NCBI GenBank assembly: GCA_022376515.1
Contig: WTXI01000016.1
Span: forward strand, 434,001 to 498,000
Length of the DNA: 64,000 nucleotides
Origin: Lactifluus volemus
Taxonomy: Eukaryota > Basidiomycota > Agaricomycetes > Russulales > Russulaceae
Direction: 5' to 3'
Shown: piece by piece, positions 14,207 to 26,849 of the stretch
Layout: each line of letters begins with the position of its first letter
Numbering within the stretch: position 1 is the first letter of the stretch
The notes under the pieces: model-generated
Told to the model about the DNA's origin: nothing
The model's input: only the letters and a program-made list of their open reading frames with translations
Databases searched by the model: none
Made by a program: the position numbers and the translations under genes

Positions 14207-17200
14207 ATGGCGTCAAGAGCGAAAGCAAGACGCCCCACCCCTGCATCGGCAAAGAAGACGATGGGTGGTAAAGCTGTTGTCATCCCCACAGAAGAACTTA
14301 CCCGCGAGCTCGCGTCCACGCGGGCCACCACTACTTCCAAAACGAAAGGTGCTCGTAACAAGGTCGCGGAGGAACATTTTGAGACTCCCCGGTCCCGTCA
14401 AGACAACCGAATCTCTGCGATGCATATGGTCAACAATGCCTCACAGGGGCTTACCACAGTGATAAAATCTGGCTGGAAAGCTCCTAGCTCAGGAACTACC
14501 CTGAAGAAGCCTGCGACTACACATGAAGCTTTTGGTTTAGCAGCCTCTGCGCGCGCAGCGTTGGAGGACTTGCGTATGATATCACCTGGCGATGTTGATG
14601 TTGAAAGGGCAGCGATTAGCGTGGCAGGAAAGCTCCTCAGCCTAGACATGGTGCGCCGCTAATTCATTTTCGGACGGCTTTTTGGCTTATCTTTAAAGCT
14701 TTCACACACACTCGATGTGCTCTCCGATATGCACACTAGGCTTATTGCGTTGGTGAGGCCAGATCTCGCCCCAGCCATCTCTCGCCGCAATTCCAAGACG
14801 CCTCTGCCTCTTTGCGATGTTATTGCAACCGTCTCCTTGCCTCTGCCGCCCCCATCATCGACTCTCACAGACTCTACTCTACTCTTGCTCATCTCAACAT
14901 ATCTGTCCCACACTCTCATTGCATTATGCCGTTGTTTAGGCACAGAATCTGCTAAGCATTCTCACCACGAAGCCATAGACTTATTTTGTCAGACCTTACA
15001 TGATTCTCCGAACCTCTTACAGTGGATTCCTCTGTGCACCCAGCTTTCCGAAAAGCAATGCGACAGTTTGCTGACACGTGCATATACCTCCCTCATCTCA
15101 TTATCAGGCAAAGCATCCACTTCTCCTGAAGCGGCTTTTCGTATCAGGAACTATGCGCTCATGTGCTTGTTACGTACAAGTGGCTCGACGATTGCATCCA
15201 AAACATTCTGGGATCAAGTTGTCAAATCGGCTTCATCATTTGCGAAGTCAGCTAGTTTTAAACTCAAGGGGGAAGAACGCAAGCTATGCCGTGTGGTTAC
15301 ATCTGCTTTCTCAGAGCTGCTTGCCTTGGTTGAAGAGCGGGTAAATAGAGATGAATTTCTTCACGGGAAGCCCTTCATTTCTTTTTGCGATGCCTGGATC
15401 AGTTTTTCCAAGATGGTATGCGTCTATCAATATGTTTTACGACGTCGCTCAATTCCTCCAGGCGGACGATGTTTCGGGTTTAAGTAAGATGATTGCGTTG
15501 GTTCAATCATCACCTCCAACATCCCCCGCGGGTTGTGACGAGGAGAAATTGTTGGACGCCTTGGCGAGCTTGAAACTGGACGACGATAGCAAGAGCGGAA
15601 AGCCAGACCGATATGCTTTGCAGAAGGATAAAGAGAAATACGAACCAACAGAAGTTGCTCACGTCACGAAGTTGTGTGCATCATTTACCCGCGCAACGAC
15701 CCTTCTCACTGACCTGTATCGACATGATGGTGCGCGATGTTGTATTGTCTCCGGCTTACTTATCTGAGAATCGTTTATTAGGCGGAGATGAAGGGATATC
15801 AAGTGATATTCGGGAGACTATCAAGCATGTCCATGAAGCATCGGCATTGTCCCCTCCATTAACACCTGATGATGACTATAGCCAGGCTGAGTCCAAGATG
15901 AGGCGCGCCTTGGGAGGGTTGAAACGCGCAGCTATCAAGTTCATTGATCCTTCGGACGACATGAAATCGTGGGGTGATGGAATCGTGAGGGTTATCAAAA
16001 CACTATTAATGGATACCGCCACAACCATGGAGGCACTGTTATCCGCGGTAAGTCCGGCTCGGCACCCGCCATTCATATCTCACCCCTTCTGCCACAATGT
16101 CCAGGGGTCTGTCTCGGAGGATTACGCCTCTCTCCTCGACCTTTTTTTTGTGCTGGCGCGGACGACGTTTTCCCCAGACAATCCTGTGTTGATAGATGCG
16201 GCATATGATATCCTCTTCAGAGCAGCTCGCCTGCTAGGTTTTCAACTCGCCGACAATCAGGAGTGGCCTCTCACGGTCTCCCCTCTCCCCTCGCTGGCTC
16301 GGGATGTTTTCGCGAATTTTGTTCGTTGCCTTTCCTGCGCTTTTCACTCCCTAGGAGGGATGCTCTATCAGGCCGGAAAATACGGAACTGCTATTCGTTT
16401 CCTTCGTCGTGGATGTTTCGTGGGTGGCGCTGCGCTCCGCCTTCAGAGGGCTGTGACACAGGAGTCCTGGGCAGTGCTCAAGGTCAAGTAAAAAGGAGTC
16501 AGAAGGCTGGGGACAACTGCGCGATCAGCTGTCGCGCAGATGGGAGTTGCTGGGTGTTTGTTGCTCAAAAATAGGTGACAGACAGGTAGGTCTGTTGACG
16601 TTGCTATGCGTGACAGCTACTAAACGTCCGCTTTCTGTAGGGCGCCTACGATGCTTTCATCGAATGTCTCACTTCGTATATATATCCACGCACTTTCGTG
16701 GACTCGGTTCGCACCATTGGACCTGCAGGTGCATTCGAGGCGTCTCCATCGCTCAAGCAAGCTGCGGTGATTATCGACAGGGTTACCTATATGGCCGCTT
16801 GTGAACTATTGCGTCCACCGGCACAGGTTTCTCTCAGACAACTGAGAAGGTCTATAGCCATAAACGGCGCCAGTAATTTCGAAGAAGAGCGTTGCTGCGT
16901 CGTCGGCGCTATTCTCGAGCGGCAAGTTGAGAGCTTGTGTAATAGTCTCTGGAAGCCTAACGTACAAAGCGTGGTTGTGGGCCTCCTGTCTGATTGCATC
17001 TCGACGTACGACCCAGAGAAACGACCCATTCGGCGCGCAAGTGTCATGCTAAAGGCTTTGGAGCTTGCCTACTATACTGGTACAGTGGATGGGGATATCC
17101 AGCTGGCTAAGTCGTCCAAGGAAATCAAAGCACTTTTGGAGACTGAGGTACTCATCCACCTGTCGCCATCATGAGGGCAATTTTCTCACTGGCGCGGCTA

Positions 17201-20200
17201 TAGAATCACGGTCTAGATTCCGCGCTAACGCACGAGCTCGCTCTGCATCATGCGGAACTGCATATGTGGCTTGCTTTGCACGCATATCGTCAAGTTCACC
17301 CTCAATCATACACAATTATTATTCAACACGCTCAGGACGCCTGTCGCATTCTCAGGACTTGGATCCATGGGAGTTCTAAAGAGATTGCCGAGGCGAAGGA
17401 ATCTCCAAAGCAGGTCAGAGCTGCCCGAAAGACAAGGGGTAAAACAGCGTCGACCCGTGCTGTCGCTGCAGCGACGAGTAAAGCCAAAGCCAAGGGCTCG
17501 AAGCCCGTTCCAACCACACCCAAGCGGCCACGACGTAGGTGTCCAAATTCCTCCCTCCTCGTTGTCTCCAACTTGTGCATATCCTCAGTGTCCGACCTGT
17601 CTCGACAGGGTGCATTGTCAGTCACGCCCAAGACAAGGACAAATGTCGCGGCCACGCGGAAAAATCGCATCGGATCGTGTCATTAATGAGTACGCTCACT
17701 TCCCTCAGGCTTTGCTCTCGTTGACTTTCGTTTTCCCGCTTAGATATGATCATCCACCTCGTGGGCTTTATCGGGCACATTATTCTCAACTGGAGTTCCT
17801 GCAGGTTGCAAGACAGGTCTGTGAACATCCTTCGATTGGCCAACATAATGGTGAGTTTTGATGACCATAGTTACGTTGGCTTCATTGTGACGCCAATCTA
17901 GATTTGTCCAGCTTTCCATTCAGCTGGCCATGAATATGTAAAGTTAGGAAAACTCAGAGAGGCTAAACGCGTTTACACGCGAAGCCTCGACCCACGCAGA
18001 CCCAGGCGGTATCGAACGAACTAGGGTGGTTCTCCTTCTACGTCATGCTGAGTCTTTGACGAAGATTGGTGATATCGATCAAAGGTAATTTACCTGCTTC
18101 GACTACCGTCACGCTCTGACCTCACCATCAGCGTTGCTTTATACACCGAAGCCTTGCAGCTGTCAGACAGCTTGCCTCTGAATGAGAGGGAGATGTCCAC
18201 TGCTGATCGCGTATATTCTCATGTAAACCGCTTCCGACGATCGGCATTGGCCGCAAACGTGTTTGCTGAGATCAAACGGGCGCAAGTGAGAACCCTCTTT
18301 TTTGTACCAGGACCGGCGACGTATTGACACTCCCTAGAACGACCCCACCGCATCACTCGCCGGTCTCCTACAGGCGATCCGACTCTGGAATCGTGCCGTT
18401 AATACGTTATCTCACCTCAGCTTGCGCGAAAGTCCTGCAAGCGGCGTCTCTTCGCAGTCCAATCCCTTCGACGTGTCCCCGGACAGCGGAAAGGCTCACC
18501 AACGAAAGATGAAAACCACTCTATCAGCTCTAGTGTGACGCTACGTCATACTTGCATGCTCTCAAACGGCGTGGAATGGGAAATTGCTGAAGGCTTGTTC
18601 GAGACGACGCTGTCACTCGCGAGCCTATATCTTCTCAGAGGATCAGTTCGAGAGACGGAATATTTCATACGAGAAGCTGAGCAACTTGCCAGTTCTATGA
18701 ATGCCCCAGCCCTGCTCTGTCGAGCTCTCGCAATGAAGGTCGAGGTTCAACTTCAGCTCAGACAACTTGACGCTGCTCTCACGACACTGCACGCTGCAAG
18801 TGACGCTCTACATGACATGGCGAGTCCCGATACAGCAAATCTACGCAAACTTCACGGAGAACACAGCGAGCTTTTGTTGCACGATAAGGATGCCCAGCTG
18901 CAGTATACCAAGGCCTTGGAGATATTAGAACAGCTGGATAAAACGTTTTCAGGGCTTGACCGTCATAAGAGGCATTATAATAATCTCCTTCCGTAGCTTG
19001 ACCTCTGCTCACTGTCTTTAGACGATCAAGCGTTCCGCTGTCGAGCCCCTCCGCTCAAAGGGGGGCTTAGAGCCCCCTTCTCCCGCACTTTTTTCCGCTG
19101 TCTTGGGGCAACATAGTGAGCTTTCCCAACCCAAATAACAGTAGCGGCGTTTTCCTTATCTCTGCGTCAGTCTGGTTGTTGCGTAACGATGTTGGCGATG
19201 AATACGAGAGACTACTGCAAAAGTTGTCTCATTTGGCCCCATTAGCTGACATTCAGGTAAGTGTCCCCTTGATGAGAAGGCGCAACTCGTATAATCATTC
19301 CTGGTACAGGCAGAAGAACGATCCTTACTTGCAAGGCTGACGCTTCACGACGCCTATGTCCACTTCCAAGAAGACATGCTCCTCAGCAGTATCAGGGAAT
19401 CGGGTATGTCTCCCTTCATGGTAACAGAACACCATCAGTTGAATATTGAATATTCTCAGTACTGTCGCTCCCGATGGGAGTATCTGGAGACAAATACCTT
19501 TTAACGTCAACATCAGCCATGCGTACTCTGACAGAAGCAGAGAAGCTCTTTCACTCAGACCTCATATCCGCCGTGTATTGCGGGGGTGTGCCCCGAGTCC
19601 GCGAAGCGGCAATTTCGTTGGTACTCATTCGATCGTTTCAATCATCGCTGGGCGCAAACGACAGCTCTCTCCTTGTTGCGAACTTACTAGGTCTATCTGC
19701 TCTTCTGTGGTTGTGCCTCGTTGAAGTGACTCACTCTTACCCTAGACGCGTGCGCTAATATCACACTGAGGAGGGAGATTCTCGAGATTATTTCACATAA
19801 GCTTCCTTCTAGAAATCGGGATGACCTCCGCTGGCCTGCCTTGACTGGCAGCTATGATCAATTAGGCAGCTCGAGTGGTAGAAAGGGTGGAGTAGAGCGA
19901 TCCCCGTTCGACACTGACTCCGACAATGACGAGCAGTCTGAGGATTTATTGCTTGCAGAATACTGGGCATCTATTCGCGCAAAATATGAGCAACTGTCAC
20001 TCAACCTCGCCGACCTTGCTCGCTCGAAGGTGAAGAACTTACCAGTGAATTGGACAATCATACACATCTATGTGACCGAAGATAGAAACACGATGTTCAT
20101 TTGCCGACAGCGTGCCAGTCAGCAACCTCTGGTCTTCTCGTTGCCGCTAAAGGGACGCCGCGAAGCGGAGGAGGACGAGCATCTCACTTTTGAGAACGCG

Positions 20201-21647
20201 GTTGCGGAGCTCCGGGAGATCGTGCGCCTGAGCGACGAGAGCACGAAAGGTGCAATCAATGTCAAAGGGCAAGACAAAAGTGCTCGCGCAGCTTGGTGGG
20301 TGGACCGCATGGCGTTGGACAAGAGACTCCAGAAACTGTTGGAAAGCATCGAGTTTTGCTGGTTTGGCGCTTTCAAGGTTCCAAACAAGTTAGCTGGTTT
20401 GTTTGTCGGCTAACGACTTGTTGTAGACCATCCTCAGCGAGCAAGTGTTGATCCCTAAAGAAGCCATGTCAGCCTTCCGGAACCGCCTCAGCAGAATATT
20501 CGAACAAGCCATCGGGGCTCAGAGAAAGAAGCAAAGCACTCGCATGCATCTTGACGAGTCCTTGCTTGAGTGTTTCTCTCGACTCTCGCCCAAATGCCGC
20601 GACGAGGAGCTGGAAGACCTTGTCTACTTTATTCTCGATTTGTACCAGTTCCACGCGTGCAGGTTGCCATTGCGGAGGTGGACGTTGATCACGTTGTGGT
20701 CGACCTGCGCACAGCACTCGAGGAACACGCTGCGAGGGTGCGCGGCCGTCACAGCTTGATGGACGACGAACACGTGTTCTTGGTGCTGAACCGGAGTTTG
20801 CAAGAGATACCATGGGAATCGCTCCCCATCCTACGTGGGAGGAGTGTCAGCAGGATACCGGATGTCGACTTTCTTCTAGACAGACTCGAGTTTGCTCAGC
20901 GCCGCCACCAGTCAGGAGCTCGGAGCTCGGAGCAGTTTGATGGGCATATTCAGCTGAATTCGTCAAACACATTCTATGTCTTGAACCCCAGCGGCGACCT
21001 CGAGGGCACCGAGCGTCGTTTTTCACCTTGGTTGAAGAGCATGCGAGCGGTCGGGTGGGATGGGATCATCGGTCGTGCGCCCAGCGAGCAGGAACTCTCG
21101 CAGGCCCTGGCGAAGAACGAGTTATTCATGTATGCCCTAGCTTTTGCCCTGTCTGCGCCGTGCTACTAATGTTTTTTTTAAAGTTACTTCGGTCACGGAG
21201 GTGGGGAACAGTACATACGGTCGCACAAGATCCGACATCTACCTCGGTGTGCGACTACCATGCTCTGGGGTTGTTCCTCAGGCTTGCTGAGGGATATGGG
21301 CGAATTTGACCGTATTGGGACACCCTACAATTACATGCTGGCAGGATGGTAGGTGGCATCCTCGATCCTTTATTAGACTCCATTCTCAACCATTCTCGAA
21401 CGACGGCCGCAGCCCAACGTTGATAGTGAATCTCTGGGATGTGACAGATCGCGACATTGACAAACTTACACAAGCAGTCTTTGACAAAATGCGCCTCACG
21501 CCGGAAGCACATCAGGAGAGACTAGATGGGACCAAAACCGATCGCATCTCCGTTGTTAGGGCACTTGCAGAAGCAAGAGAGGTCTGCAAGCTTAAATATA
21601 TTACTGGCGCAGCTCCCGTAGTGTATGGTATACCTTTCTACTTGTAA
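14207..21647 (+). CDS. ESP1: Separase (C50 caspase-like cysteine protease)
   Basis: Separase cleaves the cohesin kleisin Scc1/Rad21 at anaphase onset and is held inactive by securin. The large multi-exon gene starts MASRAKARRPTPASAKK at 14207; the upstream in-frame Met at 14150 is less likely. Intron 1 is 14651-14698. The middle is a helical-repeat region (for example GVEWEIAEGLFETTLSLASL and the following TPR-like segments) with a basic linker near 17400-17530 (KTRGKTASTRAVAAATSKAK). The catalytic end is unmistakable. NELF-I-YFGHGGGEQYIR is split by an intron with a TACTAAT branch site, with the catalytic His at 21194-21196. LWGCSSGLL carries the catalytic Cys at 21272-21274. AGC-PTLIVNLWDVTDRDID follows after another intron, and the protein ends YGIPFYL. 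Predicted length is roughly 1,900-2,000 residues, normal for fungal separases. An apparent stop region near 19115 is resolved by a 55 bp GTGAGC..GTCAG intron. I did not place every intron. Confidence 0.94.
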
Positions 21648-21900
21648 TTACTTTTCCCACTTAGTACGTACATGACACCGTTTTCTACCGTTTCCGCACC
21701 GCGGAGTACCTTCATATAATGTACAGACAAATTTATTAATTCTAACATATATAGTGTAATTTACTGGGTGCTGGATACAGCTCTAAGCAAGAGATGTATT
21801 CGGGTATATAAGACCATTGGCAGGTTCGTTTCCTTTAGCGGACTTTGGCTCAGGTCTTGAGAGGCAGTGTATCAAAGAACCAACGGCCTGGCGAAGGCAG

Positions 21901-23142
21901 TTAGCCGTGAACAGAAGTAAGAAAGTAGCGGTGGTTTACTGTAAAGACTAAACAAACATACGTTGGCAATGAGCCAAGGACGTCTGTTTGTCGTAGAAAA
22001 GTCGGCATAGATTCCTCTCCTTCCCGTGGTTGCTTACCTATATTGGTAGCTAAGTCACATAGGAAACTCTCATAAGCGCAAAAAACATGGGTTGCATTGT
22101 AGGAAAGCGGCTTACCGAAGCCCGCCGGTGCATCCGGAAACGAACTACGCAGCTGAGCAAAGGCAATCATCGTGGCTATCGGCAGAATTAAGACTGCAGT
22201 TTCGATACTGTAGCCAAAGACTACAGCTTTGATCATGGCCGCCATTTGTGCGAGACTGATCAACCCTAGAAAGATGTTCGAATGTCAGATAGATGCGATG
22301 GGCCGATGCGAGAATTTCATACACATTCCGAAGATGATTGTGAAAATATAAAGTTTGACGGACAAAGCACGCCCGAAAAAGATGTCCACGGCTGTTACGC
22401 CGTGGGCATCTACGTTAACGCCACTCATTGTCGTAGTGAATCCGCTAAATTAAAATCTGGTTCTCGACAATGCCTGCCGGTATTGTGAAGAATTACTCAC
22501 AAAGCAGCGCCAGTGGCATTAAAAATCCAAACCCCTACAGCCTCGCCTGTGTCGTTCGCTCGCGCAAAAGCAGAAGCAGAAGCAGTGTACCTAAAGAACG
22601 TAAAAATTTGTTAATCTGAATACATTCGACCATCTTGGCACTTACATGTCTAATGGATAGTTGACAAGATCTACGTGTGCTCGAAAGGGGCGAGGACGTA
22701 TGTCCAGCTGCGTTCGGAAGACTGGCAGGGCGGCAGGGCTATTCAGTGCAAAAGCTGTGGCGTTATGTTGGAAGGTGATCTGTGAGGCGGCCTCATTGTC
22801 AGAAGGTGGGTTTTGTGGTGATCCACCAAGGCTCAAAACTGGTTGCTGGACGTTCAGGAGAATGAGGACGACTAACAAAAAATTAACGCTCAAATTAGTA
22901 CGTACGGATTGACGTATATATTAACCACTGGGCAAGCGAGCGCCCGAGTGCTGCTTGCAGCGGCATTGTCAATACAATCGTCCCCGACATCCACCAGTCG
23001 AGCGTAACAACATTTTTCAGAGGATCCAGGAAACCAGGGCGAGCTCGAACCATATACTCCGCGCTGCTGGGGGACGCGAAGTTGAACCTGCCAAGTCTGA
23101 CACGCCTAGATGCAACCCAATGATAATGCTAACGCAAACCAT
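21901..23142 (-). CDS. DUF4436-like fungal membrane protein
   Basis: Multi-exon minus-strand gene. Ordered exon pieces: VRLGRFNFASPSSAEYMV..PGFLDPLKNVVTLDWWMSGTI; LILLNVQQPVLSLGGSPQNP..ITFQHNATAFALNS..DLVNYPLDM; YTASASAFARANDTGEAVGV; GFTTTMSGVNVDAHGVTAVD..GRALSVKLYIFTIIFGMCM; then GLISLAQMAAMIKAVVFGYS and TAVLILPIATMIAFAQLRSS-FPDAPAGFG. The pattern (TM helix, lumenal 'NYPLD' domain with N-glycosylation sites, then TM helices ending in an 'AFxQLRSSxPxAPxGFG' segment) matches what I know of fungal DUF4436 proteins, whose function is unknown. The 5' end is unresolved: a possible upstream exon (LLPLWIRW) joins in frame through a 59 bp intron but has no ATG. The last exon, to the stop at 21901, is also tentative. 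Confidence 0.6.
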
Positions 23143-24558
23143 AGTTGCCGCAGCGGATAGACACCATCGAATCCACAACGGCAAGAGCACATTTTGATTA
23201 TGGAAAGTACGAAATTGTAATACGAGTCATTGACAGGAAAGGTGATGTGCGCTAGTGTAGGTGTTACTAGGGAAGGAGGAAATAAGCTGGGTGTGGTCCG
23301 CGGTCTACTTCACCGGAATATGTAGGACGACCTCGGGCCAGAAGCCTTGCCGTTGCTGCGTTGGGGCAGCACTTTGAGCAATGAAGGGGAATTATGCGAT
23401 ATGCGTTTCATTCACGATCAGCGAGGCCTGGTGGTGCTGGGGGTGTATGTATGATTCCGTAATCGAAGTTTCCGAGGACTTCGGAAGCACCGAGGCCCTG
23501 GTCTGTACATCAGGTTGCACCGCCGAACGCACCTTTCAAAGGCGTCACGTACCCTGATCCAGTACAGGTTAAATTCTATGAATCCGAGAGCTTATCCAAA
23601 TGAGGGATAGTATAAGACTCAACGAAAAAAATGACGTCAACATTCGGTATATGGCAGCGTTTCTCGGAAGTGCGTCGGGGTCTGCGGAGTTCTTGCTAGT
23701 GAAGGTCGATGCCCAGGTGATTCACTTGATACCAAAGACGCGGAGAAAACGAAAACAAAAACGAAAACAGTTAGGAGCAGTTTGATACCTAGCGGTGCGC
23801 ATAGCCTAGTAGTTCAAGCGCCGGCCATATAACGACAAGTACCGCACAGCGTAGAGCTGGTTCTGAGTGTACCGACTTGAACGCGGAGATGAAGACACGT
23901 CAGTAGCAAACTAGTACTTAACTTAATAATAATAATAGATAGGGCACTTAAAATATGAATTATTGGTTGAAATATAATTAATGAGGCAGCCGCTCTTGCC
24001 CCAAGTACTGGTGCATGGTTCACCCCTCCTGGCTTCACTTGAGCCTTATCCGAGATTTGAGCTGTAACGTTGGAGAAAAGGTGCTGTCGATAGGTCGGCG
24101 GTTAGTCTGGGTTGCAGCCAGAATGCGTTTCCACACGCGCACGCCTCACCCTAAACGCCCCAACTTGGGTTGAGGGGTGGGCCTCGTTCCTTCCTTCTCG
24201 GAATGTCAGTGCCCTAGGAGATGATGCATTCCAGTGACCCTAGAAATTCCAGCAGGGCTGTGTCTTGTACTAGCATCTCTCTTCCGACTCACCTCAGGTG
24301 CTCCTTCAGAGAATCATATGGCAAAGGTAGGAATGTGTGAAAGTGCTTCACTTTCTGATCGGCTGTCCATACTGGCCAAAGGTAGTCCTCTTCGTGCAAT
24401 ATTTGAAACGTTGGATTTGCTTTCGCACGTACATACGACTCGACTGAACTGTTCCGTGAGAGTGAGCAGCCCTGGTCAATGATTACGTGATCGGTGACGC
24501 GCTCCGGGTTCGGGTTTGTTATTATATAAGGTTGACCATCTTTTCGTCTGCAGTCATA
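23143..24558. other. Intergenic region, DUF4436-like gene to RPB10
   Basis: Holds the unresolved 5' end of the DUF4436-like gene, a short A-rich repeat (GAAAAC units, about 23744-23769) and no convincing gene except a possible orphan exon listed at 24289-24579. A TATATA at 24524-24529 lies about 30 bp upstream of the RPB10 ATG. Confidence 0.5.

Positions 24559-24579
<21 letters not shown>
24289..24579 (-). other. Possible orphan exon of an unrecognised gene
   Basis: A minus-strand ORF whose later half has protein-like composition (ILHEEDYLWPVWTADQKVKH, HTFLPLPYDSLKEHL). It ends immediately at a good donor (CTGAG/GTGAGTCGG), as a real exon would. I found no matching neighbouring exons and no family. 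It overlaps the RPB10 promoter on the opposite strand, so it may be a gene remnant. Confidence 0.25.
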
Positions 24580-24950
<371 letters not shown>

Positions 24951-26247
24951 TACTTGTATTCTTTTGTGAGTTACAACATCTTATACATGTAATGTGATTG
25001 CGGAGTTGCCTCGCTCTCCTTAGGCGTTCTCAGGAGTTTAGAGTCCGTTCAGTCCCCCGGTCATAAAGCTAGCGCTATGCATGTGTGCATACTACAACTC
25101 GTGCTCTGCTCCCCGTTCTCATCTCCAATGTCCTCCGGTGATCGGCTGACACTTTGCATTGGGAGTGAGACAGAGAGTTCTCAATACGCGTGGGACGACT
25201 GTTGCACTTCCCTGTCAGATACACCTGCCCTCAATCCGTGCCTTCCTTACCATCGAAGAGCTCAGTCGTCTCTTTGATGGTGGAGTCCTTACTGGACTTC
25301 TGGAAGGCGAGTTGCCACACAGAAAGCTGAGGACGGACCTCCATGTGATGAAGCCGAACATACATAAGGCCATGAAGCTCAACGACATAGTCACCGTCGA
25401 GATTGGGCCTTTGGAAAAAAAGGGCATGAACATTTGTTCCAATTTACGTGAAGATAGTTTACTACGGTGATGACTGGTGGTAAGCCTCCAGCCCACCACC
25501 GAGTCTTGTCTAATCAAAGTAATCTTCGGAAGTCATAATACAAACTGATTCTACGTAGTCAAATTGTGATCATCTGTTATAGCCCACTGTGATCCGTGCA
25601 AAAACTCAATCCGAGTCTCGTGTAGTGCCGCAAAAACTTGATTTGATCCTCGGCTAAGCTGCGCACCGTCTTGCACTGATCCTTGAATGGCACGATCATC
25701 TTGTTGTCGATTGCGTTCCTTCCAGAGTTGATGAATGCAAGCTGCCGTGATGCTGTACCACGCCTGATGCCGTGCGTGTGGCAGACAGAGACCAATGCTA
25801 TATACTTGCAGGCGGAGAGAGAAGGGAGTGTACTCGGGTGGGGAAAACACTGGTCGAGGCGGAATTCTATTCAGGCATAAAGGCATCAAACGAAGCATGT
25901 TTCACGAATCAACGCGTGGATGGCTGGTGTAAAAAGCAGCTTAGATAATCCTTGTGAGATAATCGTTCACTGAGGTGAACGTATTCGAAACAGCTTTCAG
26001 AAGTCCTTTTATACTGTCCAAAAAAAAACTAGATGGAACGATTTAAGGGAGTGATGCTTTATTCAACCAAAGATTGACTACTATCTAAGCTAAGTTAGTC
26101 CATGTAGTAAATTGTCTGTAATCATAAGACACGTGATCTGACTCCGGACCGCTAGACACTTCTCAACAAGCACTAACCACGTAACAGCACAGAAACTCCT
26201 CCTCTTTCTATCTCTGCGACGCCTGCTTTGTCTTTGATGGACCAACT
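24951..26247. other. Region with unassigned ORFs
   Basis: A plus-strand ORF at about 25180-25470 (segments RAFLTIEELSRLFDGGVLTG, KLRTDLHVMKPNIHKAMKLN and DIVTVEIGPLEKKG) looks protein-like but I cannot place a start or recognise a family. A minus-strand ORF at 25577-25795 is also unassigned. Nothing else is seen. Confidence 0.35.
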
Positions 26248-26849
26248 CTACTGTCCAAGTTGCTTTAGCAGCGCATCTCGTTGCGCGCTGAATGTCGTAG
26301 AGGCGGCCGGGCATCCCTTACCAGGTCCGAAGAGGTTTTGCATCGTGATAATCGCAGTATCGACTCGATTGAGTTGCGAATTCGGTGAGTTGTCGAGAGG
26401 GTATTCCACAGTATGGATGGGTTGTTCACAGCGTGGCCCGCTAGAACATCGCCAGCTAGGTGCTATAAGACATCAAAGAGGTGAGCATGACCCTCACCAC
26501 GTTTTGGACGGCAAGATGGAGCGCTACCCTACCTCGTTGAAGGTGGCTTGATCAGGGGGACACGAGCAGGGGACCTTGATCGGTTTTCCGTCCGCACCAT
26601 TAACAGCACCATCACAATCACCGGTTCCTAGACCTTTGAGTGAAAACGCTGCCCAAGATGACCAGCAGGCACTGTGCTTACCAGTCGGGTTCTTGCCCGC
26701 AGTGAAGCCAATCGGAGGCGCAATGGCCTCGATCTGTGCGGGGGTCGCCGGGTTTGTGTTGGTAGTAGGGCCGGTACCGCAACGATGGGGTTTGCAGATA
26801 CGGCCAAAGCAAAGACGGTAAAAGATGCAAAGGTAGACAAGAACTTCAT
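26248..26849 (-). pseudogene. Small secreted Cys-containing protein, frames broken
   Basis: The start at 26849 encodes a good signal peptide (MKFLSTFASFTVFALAVSAN). The mature part is read in a different frame from about residue 21: RCGTGPTTNTNPATPAQIEA, then PPIGFTAGKNPTG. A GTAAGC..CAAAG intron follows, then LGTGDCDGAVNGADGKPIKV with PCSCPPDQATFNE. After a GTAGGG..TTATAG intron comes HLAGDVLAGHAVNNPS, a second frame change, and then DTAIITMQNLFGPGKGCPAA with the stop at 26248. The layout is that of a fungal secreted protein with conserved Cys residues, function unknown. The two single-base frame changes could be real decay or consensus indels. A TATATA lies about 145 bp upstream. Confidence 0.6.

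Noticed and set aside
19110..19175. Apparent stop codons inside separase
   Set aside because: Removed by a 55 bp GTGAGC..GTCAG intron that keeps the frame (LGQH-IWLLRNDVG).
23744..23769. CRISPR-like or satellite repeat (GAAAAC units)
   Set aside because: Only a few short imperfect units without spacers; simple A-rich low complexity.
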